A DNA stretch of 64,000 bases from Paenibacillus sp. NAIST15-1 (GTDB lineage: Bacteria; Bacillota; Bacilli; Paenibacillales; Paenibacillaceae), in assembly GCF_001894745.1 (NCBI RefSeq), contig NZ_BBYF01000023.1, positions 16,859 through 80,858 of the forward strand. The letters run 5' to 3'. Under the pieces are notes generated by a model. The model had not been told where the DNA came from. It searched no databases and was given only the letters and a program-made list of their open reading frames with translations. Position numbers and translations under genes: made by a program. Below, piece by piece: positions 1 through 11,000 of the stretch. Within the stretch, counting starts at the first letter, position 1; each line of letters starts with the position of its first letter.

Positions 1-996
1 TGATGGGAGAAGTCCACCTATAAATATCCCCATTAAAAACCTAGCAAGCAGAAATAGCACGATAGAAGGAACCAATGCTTGAGAAACATAACAAATAAAA
101 TTTCCTAACAAAGAAATGAACAGAATAATTTCTGGGCCTACTTGATCTGCTTTTCTTCCTAAAATAGGAGAAAAAATCATAATAGAAATACCTGAGATAG
201 AAACTGATAAACCTACCATTGTTGTTAAATAGGCATCACTGTTCCACATACTTTCTACATACGTAGCCAAAAATGGTGAGGTACTCATCGTTGAAAACTG
301 AATAAGGAATCCAACCATAAACAAAGTTCCAATCAGAGGATTCTTCATAATTTCCCGCAGTTCAGAGAAAAAGGTAATACGTCTATTTCTAGATGTCGAA
401 AGTTTCAAGTTATTTGGTTCAGGTTTATTAAGTTCTGTTAAAAAGAATAAAATAAGAGCCCCTGAAATCAACAACATAGCGCTAGACACATAAAGGATTT
501 TATAAAATCCTATCCACTGTCCCAAAATTCCGCCTATCAAAGGTCCAAAAATATTTCCGGCGTAAGCACCAGATTGGGCTCCACCGAGAGCATATCCTAT
601 TTTTTCTTGAGGAGTATTCATTGTAATAAATGGAGCAGATGCAGGAATAAATCCACCGAAAATTCCTAAGATAAATCGCAGAACCAATAAATGCAAAACG
701 GATGTACTATAGGTCATTAAGAATGTGGCAAACGCCATCCCAATAGCTGAACGGATAAGAATCGTTTTTCTACTCGTTCGATCTGCAATTTTCCCCCATA
801 TCGGCTGAAACAGGAAAGCAGATAAAAAAGTAGCTCCAAAAATCATCCCTGTCCAAAGCTGAATATCGGATTGAGAGTGAACTCCTAAATCATTTTTAAG
901 ATAGACTGGAATAAAAGGTATAATTAAGCTAAATGCAGACATGACTAAAAATTGTGCAATGCTCAAAATATACATATTCCTTTTCCAAGCTTCCAA
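1..996 (-). CDS. MFS drug-efflux transporter, partial (C-terminus outside window)
   Basis: A long open frame on the minus strand runs off the left window edge (about 332 residues visible). It reads as a 12-TM major facilitator: the N-terminus MEAWKRNMYIL leads into the first membrane helix, followed by a GKIADR-type loop 2-3 motif and RFILGIFGG in helix 4. The last visible residues (RFLMGIFIGGLLPS) belong to a C-terminal-half helix, as in MdtG/NorA-like multidrug exporters. I chose a TTG start at 996 because AAGGA lies 7 nt upstream; the first ATG would delete the WKRN segment typical of the family. The gap to the upstream aldo/keto reductase is 15 bp, so they probably share the MerR-controlled transcript. 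Substrate unknown. Confidence 0.85.
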   Translation of the reverse strand, partial: MEAWKRNMYILSIAQFLVMSAFSLIIPFIPVYLKNDLGVHSQSDIQLWTGMIFGATFLSAFLFQPIWGKIADRTSRKTILIRSAIGMAFATFLMTYSTSVLHLLVLRFILGIFGGFIPASAPFITMNTPQEKIGYALGGAQSGAYAGNIFGPLIGGILGQWIGFYKILYVSSAMLLISGALILFFLTELNKPEPNNLKLSTSRNRRITFFSELREIMKNPLIGTLFMVGFLIQFSTMSTSPFLATYVESMWNSDAYLTTMVGLSVSISGISIMIFSPILGRKADQVGPEIILFISLLGNFICYVSQALVPSIVLFLLARFLMGIFIGGLLPS

Positions 997-1011
997 CTCT
1001 ACATCCTTCTT

Positions 1012-1992
1012 TCACTGATTTAATAACTTCATAGAATGTATAGGATATCGATCACCCGCTGCTGAACCTGCAGGTAGAGCTTTATCAATAAAGTCCTTTA
1101 CATCCTGTGGCAATTCAATATCTATTGCAGCTATATTTTCTTTTAAGTAGGATTTCCTTTTTGTCCCTGGTATAGGGATGATGTCTTTTCCATTAGAAAG
1201 CAACCATGTTAATGCGAGTTGTGCAGGACTAATGTTCAGTTGGTCTGCTATATCTTCCAATGGTCGAATCAATGAAAGATTTTGATTGAAGTTGTCTCCC
1301 TGAAAACGTGGGGCATTCCTTCTAAAATCGTTTTCTACGAATTTATCGACCGACTTGATCTTTCCGGATAAAAAACCACGTCCCAAAGGACTATATGGAA
1401 CAACAGAAATATTTAATTGACGGCAAAGGGGCAAGATTTCCTCTTCGATATCTCTAGTCCATATGGAGTATTCTGTCTGTAATGCTGATATAGGATGTAC
1501 GTTTTGCGCTCGTTTTATCGTTTGAGAAGAAACTTCTGAAAGCCCAATATGTCGAACTTTCCCTTCTTCAACTAATTCTTTCATAGCACCAACAGTCTCT
1601 TCTATAGGAACTCTGGGATCTACACGATGTAGATAATAAAGATCTATGTAGTCCGTATTTAACCGTTCCAGGCTTGCTTCACAGGCCTTTTTTACATATT
1701 CCGGTCTTCCGTTGATTTCAATTACCTTCCCAGCCTCATCTCTTACAAAAGCAAATTTGGTAGCTATGTTAACCTGTTGTCTGACACTTTTCAATGCTCG
1801 ACCGACTAATTCTTCGTTCGTCCCTACTCCATATTGGTCTGCTGTATCAAAAAAATTCACGCCAAGTTCTAAGGCATAATGAAGCGTAGCAATCGATTCC
1901 TCAATATTTTGATTTCCATAGTATTCTGACATTCCCATACATCCTAATCCTAAAGATGAAACCTTTAAATCTCCAATAAATCGATATTTCAT
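1012..1992 (-). CDS. Aldo/keto reductase
   Basis: A 326-residue, full-length AKR-superfamily oxidoreductase, expected to be cytosolic, NADPH-dependent and to reduce aldehydes or ketones. Visible family marks are [13 protein letters not shown] near the N-terminus, FFDTADQYG (catalytic Asp and Tyr) at about residues 47-55, a catalytic-Lys region (NIATKFAF), the catalytic His in YYLHRVD at about 120, the AQTEYS-type strand (LQTEYSIW), and the C-terminal cofactor motif PIPGTKR near 275. It is closest in pattern to the YakC/AKR13 type. It is preceded by a promoter with MerR-type 19-bp spacing and followed after 15 bp by an MFS exporter, which suggests an inducible detoxification operon for reactive carbonyls or another electrophile. 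The substrate cannot be read from sequence. Confidence 0.93.
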   Translation of the reverse strand: MKYRFIGDLKVSSLGLGCMGMSEYYGNQNIEESIATLHYALELGVNFFDTADQYGVGTNEELVGRALKSVRQQVNIATKFAFVRDEAGKVIEINGRPEYVKKACEASLERLNTDYIDLYYLHRVDPRVPIEETVGAMKELVEEGKVRHIGLSEVSSQTIKRAQNVHPISALQTEYSIWTRDIEEEILPLCRQLNISVVPYSPLGRGFLSGKIKSVDKFVENDFRRNAPRFQGDNFNQNLSLIRPLEDIADQLNISPAQLALTWLLSNGKDIIPIPGTKRKSYLKENIAAIDIELPQDVKDFIDKALPAGSAAGDRYPIHSMKLLNQ

Positions 1993-2026
1993 TTTTTTCT
2001 CCTCCTATCTTTCTTCAACAGGAAAC

Positions 2027-2057
2027 AGTATATCGATTAGAGTGCACTTTAAGGCAA
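2027..2057 (-). promoter_or_regulatory. MerR-type promoter of the aldo/keto reductase operon
   Basis: On the minus strand, -35 TTGCCT (2052-2057) and -10 TATACT (2027-2032) are separated by exactly 19 bp, the overlong spacing typical of promoters that MerR proteins untwist. The spacer carries the near-palindrome TTAAAGTGCACTCTAA (2037-2052). The 19-bp element at 2041-2059 recurs at 17 of 19 positions in inverted orientation at the merR promoter (2527-2545), so the neighbouring MerR protein is the likely activator. Confidence 0.75.
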
Positions 2058-2090
2058 GTAAAAATTTTTATGTTCACTAATTATCAAAAA

Positions 2091-2117
2091 AAGAGACCCT
2101 TCAGATTAGGGTCTCTT
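2091..2117 (-). terminator. Rho-independent terminator of the merR gene
   Basis: AAGAGACCCT and AGGGTCTCTT form a perfect 10-bp stem with a 7-nt loop. On the minus strand the stem is followed by a T-run. It lies 19 bp past the merR stop codon and separates merR from the aldo/keto reductase promoter. Confidence 0.85.
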
Positions 2118-2135
2118 CAATCTTATTAATTTGTA

Positions 2136-2510
2136 TTACTTAGCTTTTTCCTCCAACTTCTTATAGTAGTCAATTTTTTCATTAATCTTGGTTAAATTAT
2201 TCTCTAGTCGCCTAATTTGGTTAAGAACATTTTCTTGATGAGCTTCTAATAGTTCTCGTCTTTCAGTCACGGTAGAATCACCTTGATGTCTTAGTTCTGA
2301 AAATTTTTGCATATCCCTTATAGGCATTTCTGTGTTACGTAACCTAATGAGAAAATCTATCCATAAAATATCGGTCTTTGAGTATTTACGATATCCATTT
2401 TCATCCCTTTCAATCCCCTCTAAAAGACCAATTTTTTCATAATAGCGTAGAGTATGAGAACTAAGACCAGTGATTAAGGATATGTCCTGAATAGGTAATC
2501 GATTTTCCAT
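2136..2510 (-). CDS. MerR-family transcriptional regulator
   Basis: This 124-residue protein has the typical layout: winged helix-turn-helix at about residues 7-75 (PIQDISLITGLSSHTLRYYE, then IGLLEG and ENGYRKYS), followed by a C-terminal dimerisation coiled coil (about 80-120). No metal-binding cysteines are present, so an aldehyde or other small-molecule sensor of the AdhR/NmlR type is more likely than a metal sensor. That subclass is an inference. It is encoded upstream of, and in the same direction as, the aldo/keto reductase and exporter, from which it is separated by a terminator. Its own promoter region carries the same 19-bp element as the reductase promoter, consistent with autoregulation. 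Confidence 0.92.
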   Translation of the reverse strand: MENRLPIQDISLITGLSSHTLRYYEKIGLLEGIERDENGYRKYSKTDILWIDFLIRLRNTEMPIRDMQKFSELRHQGDSTVTERRELLEAHQENVLNQIRRLENNLTKINEKIDYYKKLEEKAK

Positions 2511-2516
2511 GATTTG

Positions 2517-2548
2517 ATTATACTACACTTGCCTTATAGTTCACTCAA
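2517..2548 (-). promoter_or_regulatory. merR promoter with putative MerR operator
   Basis: The -10 TATAAT (2517-2522) sits just upstream of the merR start. TTGAGT (2543-2548, 20-bp spacer) or TGAGTG (19 bp) could be the -35. The plus-strand element ACTTGCCTTATAGTTCACT (2527-2545) matches ACTTGCCTTAAAGTGCACT, read on the minus strand at 2041-2059, at 17 of 19 positions. Confidence 0.6.
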
Positions 2549-2654
2549 AGAGATTGGTAGATTCAATATCAGCAAGACTATCAGCCGACGCTGGACGACT
2601 ATCCCTCCCGAAAAACCTTGATACCTTAATGTTTTTCGATCTTCAGTGAAATAT

Positions 2655-2883
2655 GTTTCTACTTCGTATAGGTACGTTCAAAACTGTAAAGCTATCCAGT
2701 TCAGATGATACCGTTGCAATGTTTCAATTCCTTATAGGTACGTTCAAAACAAGACGAGCAGCCCAAACGAGGGATCACTGTTAAGCAGTTTCAATTCCTT
2801 ATAGGTACGTTCAAAACTTCACCAACTACTCTTTCATCTACGGTCACAAAGTAGTTTCAATTCCTTATAGGTACGTTCAAAAC
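2655..2883 (-). CRISPR. Orphan CRISPR array: 4 repeats, 3 spacers
   Basis: Thirty-base repeats lie at 2655-2684, 2721-2750, 2788-2817 and 2854-2883, separated by unique spacers of 36, 37 and 36 bp. The last three repeats are identical. The first (2655) has decayed in one half, as expected for the trailer-end repeat. On the minus strand each intact repeat begins GTTTTGAAC and ends GGAATTGAAAC, the 3' handle common to type I-B and type III arrays. Transcription is therefore right to left with the leader at 2884 onward. No cas gene is present within the window, so effector proteins must be elsewhere or absent. Confidence 0.92.
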
Positions 2884-3071
2884 CCATAAAGTGTTGCTAT
2901 TACGCTAATGTTACTAAATGTCTCTACTTCACACAAGCTTTAGAGAGGTGATTAGAAGACAGAATAAATCGAATATTTTCACATTCAATCTGCGATTTTC
3001 GCTTCCTATCTCCATATTTCAATTTGTTGTCGATCCCCCGGGTTTTATGCGCTATTGGGGGTCGACGACAA
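2884..3071 (-). promoter_or_regulatory. CRISPR leader with long inverted repeat
   Basis: This is the region next to the leader-proximal repeat. It holds an inverted repeat with arms TTGTTGTCGATCCCC (from 3024) and GGGGGTCGACGACAA (3057-3071), 15 bp with two mismatches around a loop of about 18 nt. The first 41 bp beyond the repeat and this hairpin are both recognisably repeated at the CRISPR relic near 23 kb, which supports calling it a leader. A 72-codon open frame across it is not considered a gene. Confidence 0.6.
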
Positions 3072-3161
3072 TAGTTCACAACGAACACCAACACTTGTAC
3101 AATAGTATATACACTGTAATGCTACCACAAATCTAGCTTTTCAGGATACTTCCTTTATCCT

Positions 3162-4631
3162 CTATCCTTCAGCCTTTACAGGCTTTGCCGCAGGAGTGGA
3201 AGATTGCCGAGATTTCATGGTCGCGGCGGCGTCGCTGTCTTGAATTCGGAAGGCGGCACATAAGCCAAGGAGCAGAAATCCAGCAGCACCGAGCAGGGCG
3301 GCACGATAAGCGAGAAGATTCATTTCAAGCTGTCCAGCATTGGCAGCATCTACAGCTCCGTTCGTTAGTTGGCCACTTGCCATTGCAGCCATAATGGCGG
3401 ACAATGCGGCCATTCCTATGGCCGGTCCGAGTCTGTTCTGAACCGCGAACCAAGTGGTAGCGCGTCCCATCGAGGCTGGAGATACATTCGAGAAGGCCGC
3501 AATCTGAACGGCTCCGACTGTATGTCCTAAGCAGAGGCCAACCGCGAACAGCATGCCTCGTATGAGCCATGGGCTTGTTCCCGCCCCAACCATGCTTAGC
3601 ATTACGAAAATTGCCGATGTGCAGAGCAGTCCGACTATAATAATTCGCTTGGGCCCGTACCTTGGATAGAACCGTGGTACAAGCTGGGAGGACATCATAA
3701 GTCCCAATGCCTCGGGGAAAGTCGTCAAGCCGGCATCTAAGGCCGAGGCCTGCAGCGCATGCTGATACATGAGCGGAAATACATACAGCATGCCGAGCAG
3801 TCCCGTAGCGGAGCACATGGCAACAAGTCCTGCCGTCCGGAACAAGCGGTCTTGCAAGAGCCTTAAATCCAGCAATGGCTTCTGCACCCGCAATTCAACG
3901 AAGACCAGTGCCGCCAGCAGCACCGTTCCCACACTGCCCGTAACAATTATCACCGGTGAACTCCAGCCCTGCAGCGAACCTTGACTAAGCGCATACATCA
4001 CCAGTCCGAGCCCTGGTGCTGACAACAGGACGCCCGGAATATCCAGACGGCCTGCCTCTGGCTCTTTATGCTCCTGCAAGTACAGAAGGCCAAGCAGCAA
4101 AGCAGCAATTCCAAGCGGCAAATTCACATAAAAAATCCAGCGCCATGAAAGGTGCTCGACCATCACACCGCTCAGGATTGGCCCCACTGCAGGTGCAATT
4201 GCGATTGGCAGAACGAGCGACCGTGAGATTTTGGCCCGCTCCTGAGGAGGGAATGTCCGGAACAGCATAGCCATTCCGAGTGGAGTAATTAAACCTCCCC
4301 CTATCCCCTGCAGGATGCGGTAGAAGATCAGGGAGTGTACATCTGCAGCCGTTCCACACAGCACCGACGCACCAGTAAAAATCGTAAGTGCGAGCAAGAA
4401 GATACGCTTGGTGCCCCATCTGTCTCCCAGCCAGCCTGCCAACGGGAGAACGATCGCAATGCTTACCAGGTATCCTACGTTAAGCGCTCCCGATGCGGCT
4501 GGCGGAATGTGAAACTCGTCGCTTATCGTTTTCAGCGCAACGTTGAGGATGGTCGCGTCCATGGCAACTACGAACATAGCTGCCACGTACACGATGCACA
4601 CTGCTTTTTTCGGATCCAAGCGCCTGCTCAT
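3162..4631 (-). CDS. DHA2-family MFS exporter, likely siderophore efflux
   Basis: About 489 residues, with 13-14 predicted membrane helices, as in the EmrB/QacA branch of drug:H+ antiporters. Visible motifs are [10 protein letters not shown] in helix 1, [14 protein letters not shown] (loop 2-3 motif A) and the motif C region ([10 protein letters not shown]). I start at 4631 (MSRRLDPKK) rather than 4694: the ATG overlaps the TGA of the mbtH-like gene (ATGA coupling) and has AGAGG upstream, whereas the longer frame would lie inside mbtH. It is the last gene of the siderophore operon, so export of the bacillibactin-type product is the natural inference. Bacillus subtilis uses the unrelated-length YmfE for this, so the assignment is contextual. 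Confidence 0.88.
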   Translation of the reverse strand: MSRRLDPKKAVCIVYVAAMFVVAMDATILNVALKTISDEFHIPPAASGALNVGYLVSIAIVLPLAGWLGDRWGTKRIFLLALTIFTGASVLCGTAADVHSLIFYRILQGIGGGLITPLGMAMLFRTFPPQERAKISRSLVLPIAIAPAVGPILSGVMVEHLSWRWIFYVNLPLGIAALLLGLLYLQEHKEPEAGRLDIPGVLLSAPGLGLVMYALSQGSLQGWSSPVIIVTGSVGTVLLAALVFVELRVQKPLLDLRLLQDRLFRTAGLVAMCSATGLLGMLYVFPLMYQHALQASALDAGLTTFPEALGLMMSSQLVPRFYPRYGPKRIIIVGLLCTSAIFVMLSMVGAGTSPWLIRGMLFAVGLCLGHTVGAVQIAAFSNVSPASMGRATTWFAVQNRLGPAIGMAALSAIMAAMASGQLTNGAVDAANAGQLEMNLLAYRAALLGAAGFLLLGLCAAFRIQDSDAAATMKSRQSSTPAAKPVKAEG

Positions 4632-4855
4632 TGAGCCTCTTCCGGCACGGATGCCACTGACGCCACCAAGCTTCGAGGCCTCATATCTATCCAATGTAAA
4701 TTAATATATTCGATGCTCTCTTCCCGAGAAGCTGGGCCAAGAACCTTGCACCAGCCCTCAGGTACGGCCGCGAAAGCTGGCCAGATCGAATATTGCTCCT
4801 CATCATTTCGCAGCACCAAAAACGAGCCGTCTGCTTGCTCAAAAGGATTTGCCAT
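4628..4855 (-). CDS. MbtH-like NRPS accessory protein
   Basis: A 75-residue MbtH/YbdZ protein, a small chaperone-like partner that binds NRPS adenylation domains and activates or stabilises them. Family signature residues are visible: [17 protein letters not shown], then SIWP, VPEGW and the C-terminal NLHWIDMRP. The start at 4855 (MANPF) is preferred because GGAGGGG sits 7 nt upstream; the longer frame would use that ribosome binding site as coding sequence. It follows dhbF after a 186-bp gap and overlaps the exporter start. The likely partner is DhbF, whose two adenylation domains are encoded immediately upstream. Confidence 0.93.
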   Translation of the reverse strand: MANPFEQADGSFLVLRNDEEQYSIWPAFAAVPEGWCKVLGPASREESIEYINLHWIDMRPRSLVASVASVPEEAQ

Positions 4856-5041
4856 TCTGCAACCCCTCCCCTTCATAAGTAGGTTTCATGTGCATTTCAT
4901 TGAAAATAATTAGTTCGCACTTTGCCACGAAAATATTGATCCCTTGTTCCCCTTCCCCCTAACTTGCTCAACTAATCACCTCAGAGGGAAAATGGTCTTC
5001 TAAAAATAGAGGATACAGAGAATACCCGATACAGAGGATGC

Positions 5042-8000
5042 CTACACATGCATTTCAGAAACGCCCTTCCTACTGCTCGCATTTCGAAGCTTCTGTAAGA
5101 TACTTGCCCCAATTTCAGCTAGCGGCCCTGGCTGGCACAAGTCTTTATGCCGGCATGCAATATCATGGCGTTCGATACGGCCGCCCACATAAGGAATCCA
5201 CATCTCCGGCTCAATCGGATCGAACCAATCTGGAATGATCGTTGAGCGGAAGAACAACAGATCGCCCTCGTACCTTCTCGGCACATAAGCACCCAACAGA
5301 CGGACTGAATTCTCATATGTAACCTTCAAATTCATAATCGTCGCTTCATCCAGTGTAGCCAAGGCACTGCTGTCGCTGCGCAAAATGCGGATTGCGCTTG
5401 CAATTGTCAGCGGCTCATCGCCGATACTGTCACGGTCATAACCTCCCAAGGCAAGCAGGGCGGTCAACGCTTCCTCTTCATCTGGTTCCCCCCGAATCGG
5501 CAAGTAGTGGCTCGGATAGGCGTCCAGCATCGCCAGAAACGCAACCTCTTCCCCTGCCTCTTGCAGCTGCACGGCCATCGCATGCGCGACATTGCCGCCC
5601 AGCGACCAGCCCAGCAAGCGGTACGGACCCTGCGGTTGAATCATGCGGATGTGGCGAATATAGTCAGCCGTCATCTCATCCAGTGTCTGCGGAAGCTCCT
5701 CAGCCTGTGCAATTCCGCGTGCCTGCAAGCCGTAAATCGGGTAATTTACACCAAGTTGCTTCATTAATCCGGCATAGCACCAGCTCAAGCCACCTGCCGG
5801 ATGGACGCAGAATAGCGGAATTTCTTCGCCATGCGTACGCAGCGGCAGAAGTACTTGGAGCGCGCTGTTCCCGCTGTCCCGATCCAACTCCATTCGCTCC
5901 GCGAGTCCGGACACGGTTGGCGCTTCGAACAATACCGCAATGCTAAGCTCTCGTCCAAGCGCTTCGCGGATACGGCTGATGAGCCGAACCGCAAGCAGGG
6001 AATGTCCTCCAAGCTCGAAAAAGCTGTCATCGATCCCGACACGGCGAAGACCCAGCACTTCAGCGAACAAATCGCAGAGCACCTCTTCATGCGGCGTTCT
6101 CGGATTGCGCCCATCTGCATCAAGGGCAAAATCGGGTGCCGGAAGCGCCTTGCGATCCAGCTTGCCATTCGGCGTGAGCGGCAATGCATCCAGCCCAATA
6201 AGGGCTGATGGCACCATGTAATCGGGAAGCATGGAAGCCGCGTGTCGGCGCAGCTCCGCCGCATCCCAAGGGGCATTTGCAGCAGGAACCACATAGGCCA
6301 CAAGCCGCTTATCCCCTGGACTGTCCTCCCGCACAATGACCGCTGCCTGAGCTACGTTTGGATGTCTGGCAAGCACGACTTGAATCTCGCCCAGTTCGAT
6401 GCGGAAGCCGCGAATTTTCACCTGATGATCGGCACGTCCCAAATAATCCAGTCCGCCACCAATCACACGCTTTGCCAAATCTCCGGTGCGGTACATTCTG
6501 CTTCCAGGCGGGCCAAACGGATCGGCCACGAACCGTTCCGCCGTCAAAGCCGGCCGACCCCAATAGCCGCGTGCCAAGCCTGCTCCGGATACGTACATTT
6601 CTCCTGTTACGCCATACGGTACGGGCTGCAGTGCATCATCCAGCACATACACCCTCAAATCCGGAATCGATCCGCCGATCAGGCTGGATGCTCCCGGAAC
6701 GTCGCAATTGCGATTCAGCTCATTGAAGCTGACATGAACTGTCGTCTCCGTAATCCCGTACATATTAATAAGCCGCGGCGCATCATCCGCATGCCGTTCG
6801 TACCAGTCTCTCAGTCGACCCAGCTCCAGCGCTTCTCCTCCGAAGACGATATAGCGCAGCGACAGCGCTTGCCCGAGGTTCGGATGCTCCCTGTCCGCCT
6901 GCATGAGTTGATAGAAAGCAGACGGCGTCTGATTCAGAACCGTTACCCCTTCTTGCACGAGCAGTCCCAGGAACTCCTCTGGCGATCTGCTGACAGCGTG
7001 AGGCACGATGACAAGTCGGCCACCATGCAGCAGCGCGCCCCATATTTCCCATACCGAGAAGTCGAAAGCATAAGAATGGAACAACGTCCATACATCATCG
7101 GCGCCGAAATGGAACCAATGCTCGGTTGCGGAGAACAGCCGCACCACGTTCTGATGCGGAACAAGCACACCCTTCGGTTTGCCCGTCGAGCCGGACGTAT
7201 AAATGATATAAGCCGGACTGTAAGGAGAGAGCTTGCGTCTGCACACCTGCTCTACAGGATCAGACTCGGAACAGCTTGCTAACTTGCGCATCACTTCTGG
7301 ATCATCAAGTAGGATGCGCGGCACTGCCCCCATCCCTCCATCTGGGAGCTTGTCAATCGTGTGCCGATCCGTCACGATACATACAGGTCCCGCATCCTCC
7401 AACATATAAGCAAGCCGTTCCGCTGGATAATCAGGATCAAGCGGCAAGTAGGCTGCCCCTGCCTTTAATACAGCCAATACGCCGACGATCATTTCCATCG
7501 ACCTTGGCAAAGCAAGGGCTACAATATGCTCCGGCCCAACCCTGTGCTCCATCAACAGATGTGCCAAGCGATTTGCCTGGTTATTCAATTGTTCATATGT
7601 TAAGGCCACGCCTTCATGAACGATAGCAATGGCCTGCGGCGAACGGGCAGCCTGCGCTTCAAACAATTGCGGAATTGTGGCCTGCGCAGCATCTAGGGCA
7701 GATGAACTCCATGTCAGCCAATCATTCGCTAGATCGTGCCTCTCCTCTGGCAGCAATATATCAATTTCTCCAATCGGTTTGCTTGGTTCTAAGGCGATGC
7801 TTTCCAATATGCGCACATAACGCGCAGCGAGCATCTCAACCGTTTCGCGCTTGAACAGGTCTGCGCTGAACTCCACAATCCCATCCAGACCATCCGGCGC
7901 TCCATCTGCGTTACGACGCTCGTTCAATTCCCAAGTCAAATCGAACTTCGCCGTACCCACGCTCTCAAGCTGCAGGTTCGACGACAAGCCTGGGAATTCC

Positions 8001-11000
8001 AGCGAAGCTTCTGGTGTATTTTGCAGCACCAGCATGATTTGGAAAAGCGGGTGCCTAGCACGCGAGCGAACCGGATTTAATATTTCCACAAGGCGCTCGA
8101 AAGGCACATCTTGATGCTCATACGCCTCCAAACTGACCTTGCGCACTCTGGACAGCAACTCTTCAAAGCCTGGATTGCCCGACGTGTCGGTGCGTATGAC
8201 AAGTGTATTGATGAACAGACCAATCAAACCGTCAAGCGCATCATCATTACGACCTGAGATCGGACTTCCAAGCGGAATATCATTGCCCGCTCCAAGTCGG
8301 GTGAACAGCACGGCCAACGCAGCCTGCAGCACCATGAACAAGCTGGCCCGATTGCCTCGAGCAAGCTCTGTCAGCCGACGATGCAGGACAGGATCAATTT
8401 GCAGTCGGACGGTGCCTCCCTTATGGCTAGCGGCCGCAGGTCTCGGATAATCGGTAGGCAGCTCCATTTCCTCTGGCAATCCCTTCAGTGCTTCCGTCCA
8501 GTAATCGAGCTGGCGCGCGATCAGACTGTCCGCTTGATCGGTGCTTCCAAGCAGCTGTTCCTGCCACAGCGCATAATCAGCATATTGGACAGGAAGCCGT
8601 GTCCACGCCGGCGCTTCGCCCCGGCAGCGAGCCTCGTACGCAATCGACAAATCACGAGTCAACGGCGTGAGCGACCAGCCATCGCCTGCAATATGATGCA
8701 GCAGCAGCAAGAGCACCTGCTCGTTCGCCGCCGTTCGGAGCAAGTGAACTCGCAGCGACGGCTCCTCCGAAAGACGGAAGCTGTATCGTACTGCTTCCTC
8801 TAGCTTGCCGTTCAGTTCCTGCTCACTTACGTCCAGCACCTCGAACGGTATTTGTACACCCTTGGAATGTTGTATCAGTTGACTTGATGTGCCATTCTCA
8901 TCCGGGAAAATCGTGCGCAGTGTCTCATGACGATCCACCACATCATAAACTGCTGCCTGCAGCGCCTCGACATTCAACTCGCCCGACATTCGGGCAACGA
9001 GCGGAATATTGTAAGTAGGCGTTGCCCCCTCCAGCCGGTACAGAAACCATAATCGCTGTTGGGCAAAAGAAAGTGGCAGCCGCTCAGGCCGCTTGCCTAA
9101 GCTCGCGCGGATGGCTGGTCTCTGCTCCTGTGCAGAATCGAGACGCCGCACGAGAGACGCTGCGGTAGGCGCTTCGAACAGGCTTCCGATATTCATCTCA
9201 ACGCCGAATGCCTCTCGTACACGCACCATAACACGTCCCGCGAGCAAGGAATGACCGCCGAGAGCGAAGAAATCATCATCGATGCTTACGCGGGGAAGCC
9301 CCAGCACCTCTGCGAATAAGGCGCATATGATTTCCTCTTGCGGTGTGCGCGGTTCGCGTCCCGCTGCTGCGGCAGCGCGATCTGGTGCAGGCAGAGCTTT
9401 GCGGTCGATTTTGCGATTCGGTGTCAGCGGCATCGCGTCAAGAACAACGAAAGCGGACGGCACCATGTAATCCGGGAACTTCCGTGCTGCATATTGACGC
9501 AGCTCCGCAGGTTCTAGTCCAGACGATGATGATGGAACCACATAAGCCGCCAACCGCCGTTCACCCGCATGATCCTCATATAGGGTAACCGCTGCTTGTA
9601 AAATGTCAGGATGGGCACCCAGCAGCGCCTCGATTTCACCCGTTTCAATCCGGAATCCACGCAGCTTCACTTGGTGATCCACACGTCCCAAATAATCGAT
9701 CGTGCCGTCTGCCAACCAACGCACCATATCTCCTGTACGATACATTCGCGTACCAGGAGATCCGAATGGATCAGCAACGAAGCGCTCAGCAGTCAAATCC
9801 GCACGTCCCAAGTATCCGCGCGCAAGTCCGGCGCCTGCAATATACAGTTCTCCCACTACCCCGGGAGGCACTGGCTCCAATGAACTGTCGAGCACATACA
9901 GTCTTGTATTCCGAATTGGCCGACCGATAGACGGCTTTTTCGTCTGACTATGGTCAAGCAGCCCCGCGGTCGAATAAATCGTCGTTTCCGTCGGTCCATA
10001 TTGATTGTTTACCTCGCCGTTCAACTCCTGTAGCGCCACCTTCAGCGCGAGCGAGATCACCTCGCCACCCGTAATCATTTTGAGCCCGGCGAATCGTTCC
10101 GGCCTGCTGTCGGCAAGCGCCTGCCACAGTGTCGGCGTCGCCTGCATGATCGTTGCGCCTGTTGCCGCAATGCGGCTTGCCAGTGCGGACGGATCCAGAA
10201 TCGTTTCTTTGCGGGCAATATCGAGTACGGATCCAGATATAAGCGGCAATAGCAGCTCCATTACAGATATGTCGAAAGATATCGTAGTGACGGACAGCAT
10301 CCGATCTTGCTGACTCAGCGCCAGCCGTGCCTTCATGTCATGCAGCAGATTGGCCAAGCCGCCAAAGGTAAGCATGACCCCCTTTGGTTTCCCAGTGGAG
10401 CCGGAAGTGTAAATGACATATGAAATATGCTGTGCTGAGAGTTCCCTGATCCTGTCCTCATCCGTAGGATTGTGAGCAGGTGATTGCGCCAGCGCAGCTA
10501 TGGTTGCCGATTCATCCAGCACGATAGTCTTCCTGCTGCAAGGTGGCAAGCTCACGGACGTCTCCTTCGTCGCAATCAGACAGATCGGATCAGCATCCTC
10601 CAGCATATAGGCGAGCCGCTCCGCTGGATAATCAGGATCAAGCGGCAAATACGCGGCCCCTGTCTTATGGATAGCCAATATGGCAATGACCGCTTCCACC
10701 GAGCGTGGGAGAGACAGCGCGACAATACGATCGGGCCCGACGCCACAGGAAATGAGGTAATGGGCAAGCCGATTCGCCTTCGTATTCAACTCCCCATATC
10801 GAAGCTGCTCGTCCTCGCATACGACCGCAACTGCTTCGTGAGCGCGCTCCACCTGTTCCTCGAACAACTCTGGCACACTTATGCTCGGAACATCATGTGC
10901 AGTATCATTCCATTCTTCAAGCACCTGTCGGCGTTCTTCAGGCGTAATCACCGGAAGCTGTCCAATAGGCAGATTCGATTCGGCATGCGCAATTCCATCC

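Noticed and set aside
2918..3136. A 72-codon plus-strand frame beside the CRISPR array
   Set aside because: It has no ribosome binding site, runs through the leader inverted repeat, and has no recognisable domain; the region is better explained as a CRISPR leader.
4016..4419. Several overlapping frames in both directions inside the exporter gene, and dozens inside dhbF
   Set aside because: These are shadows in GC-rich coding sequence; none has its own ribosome binding site or family motif.
4977..5041. Short GATACAGAG direct repeats between dhbF and the mbtH-like gene
   Set aside because: Only two copies of 9 bp in AT-rich intergenic DNA; not distinguishable from chance.
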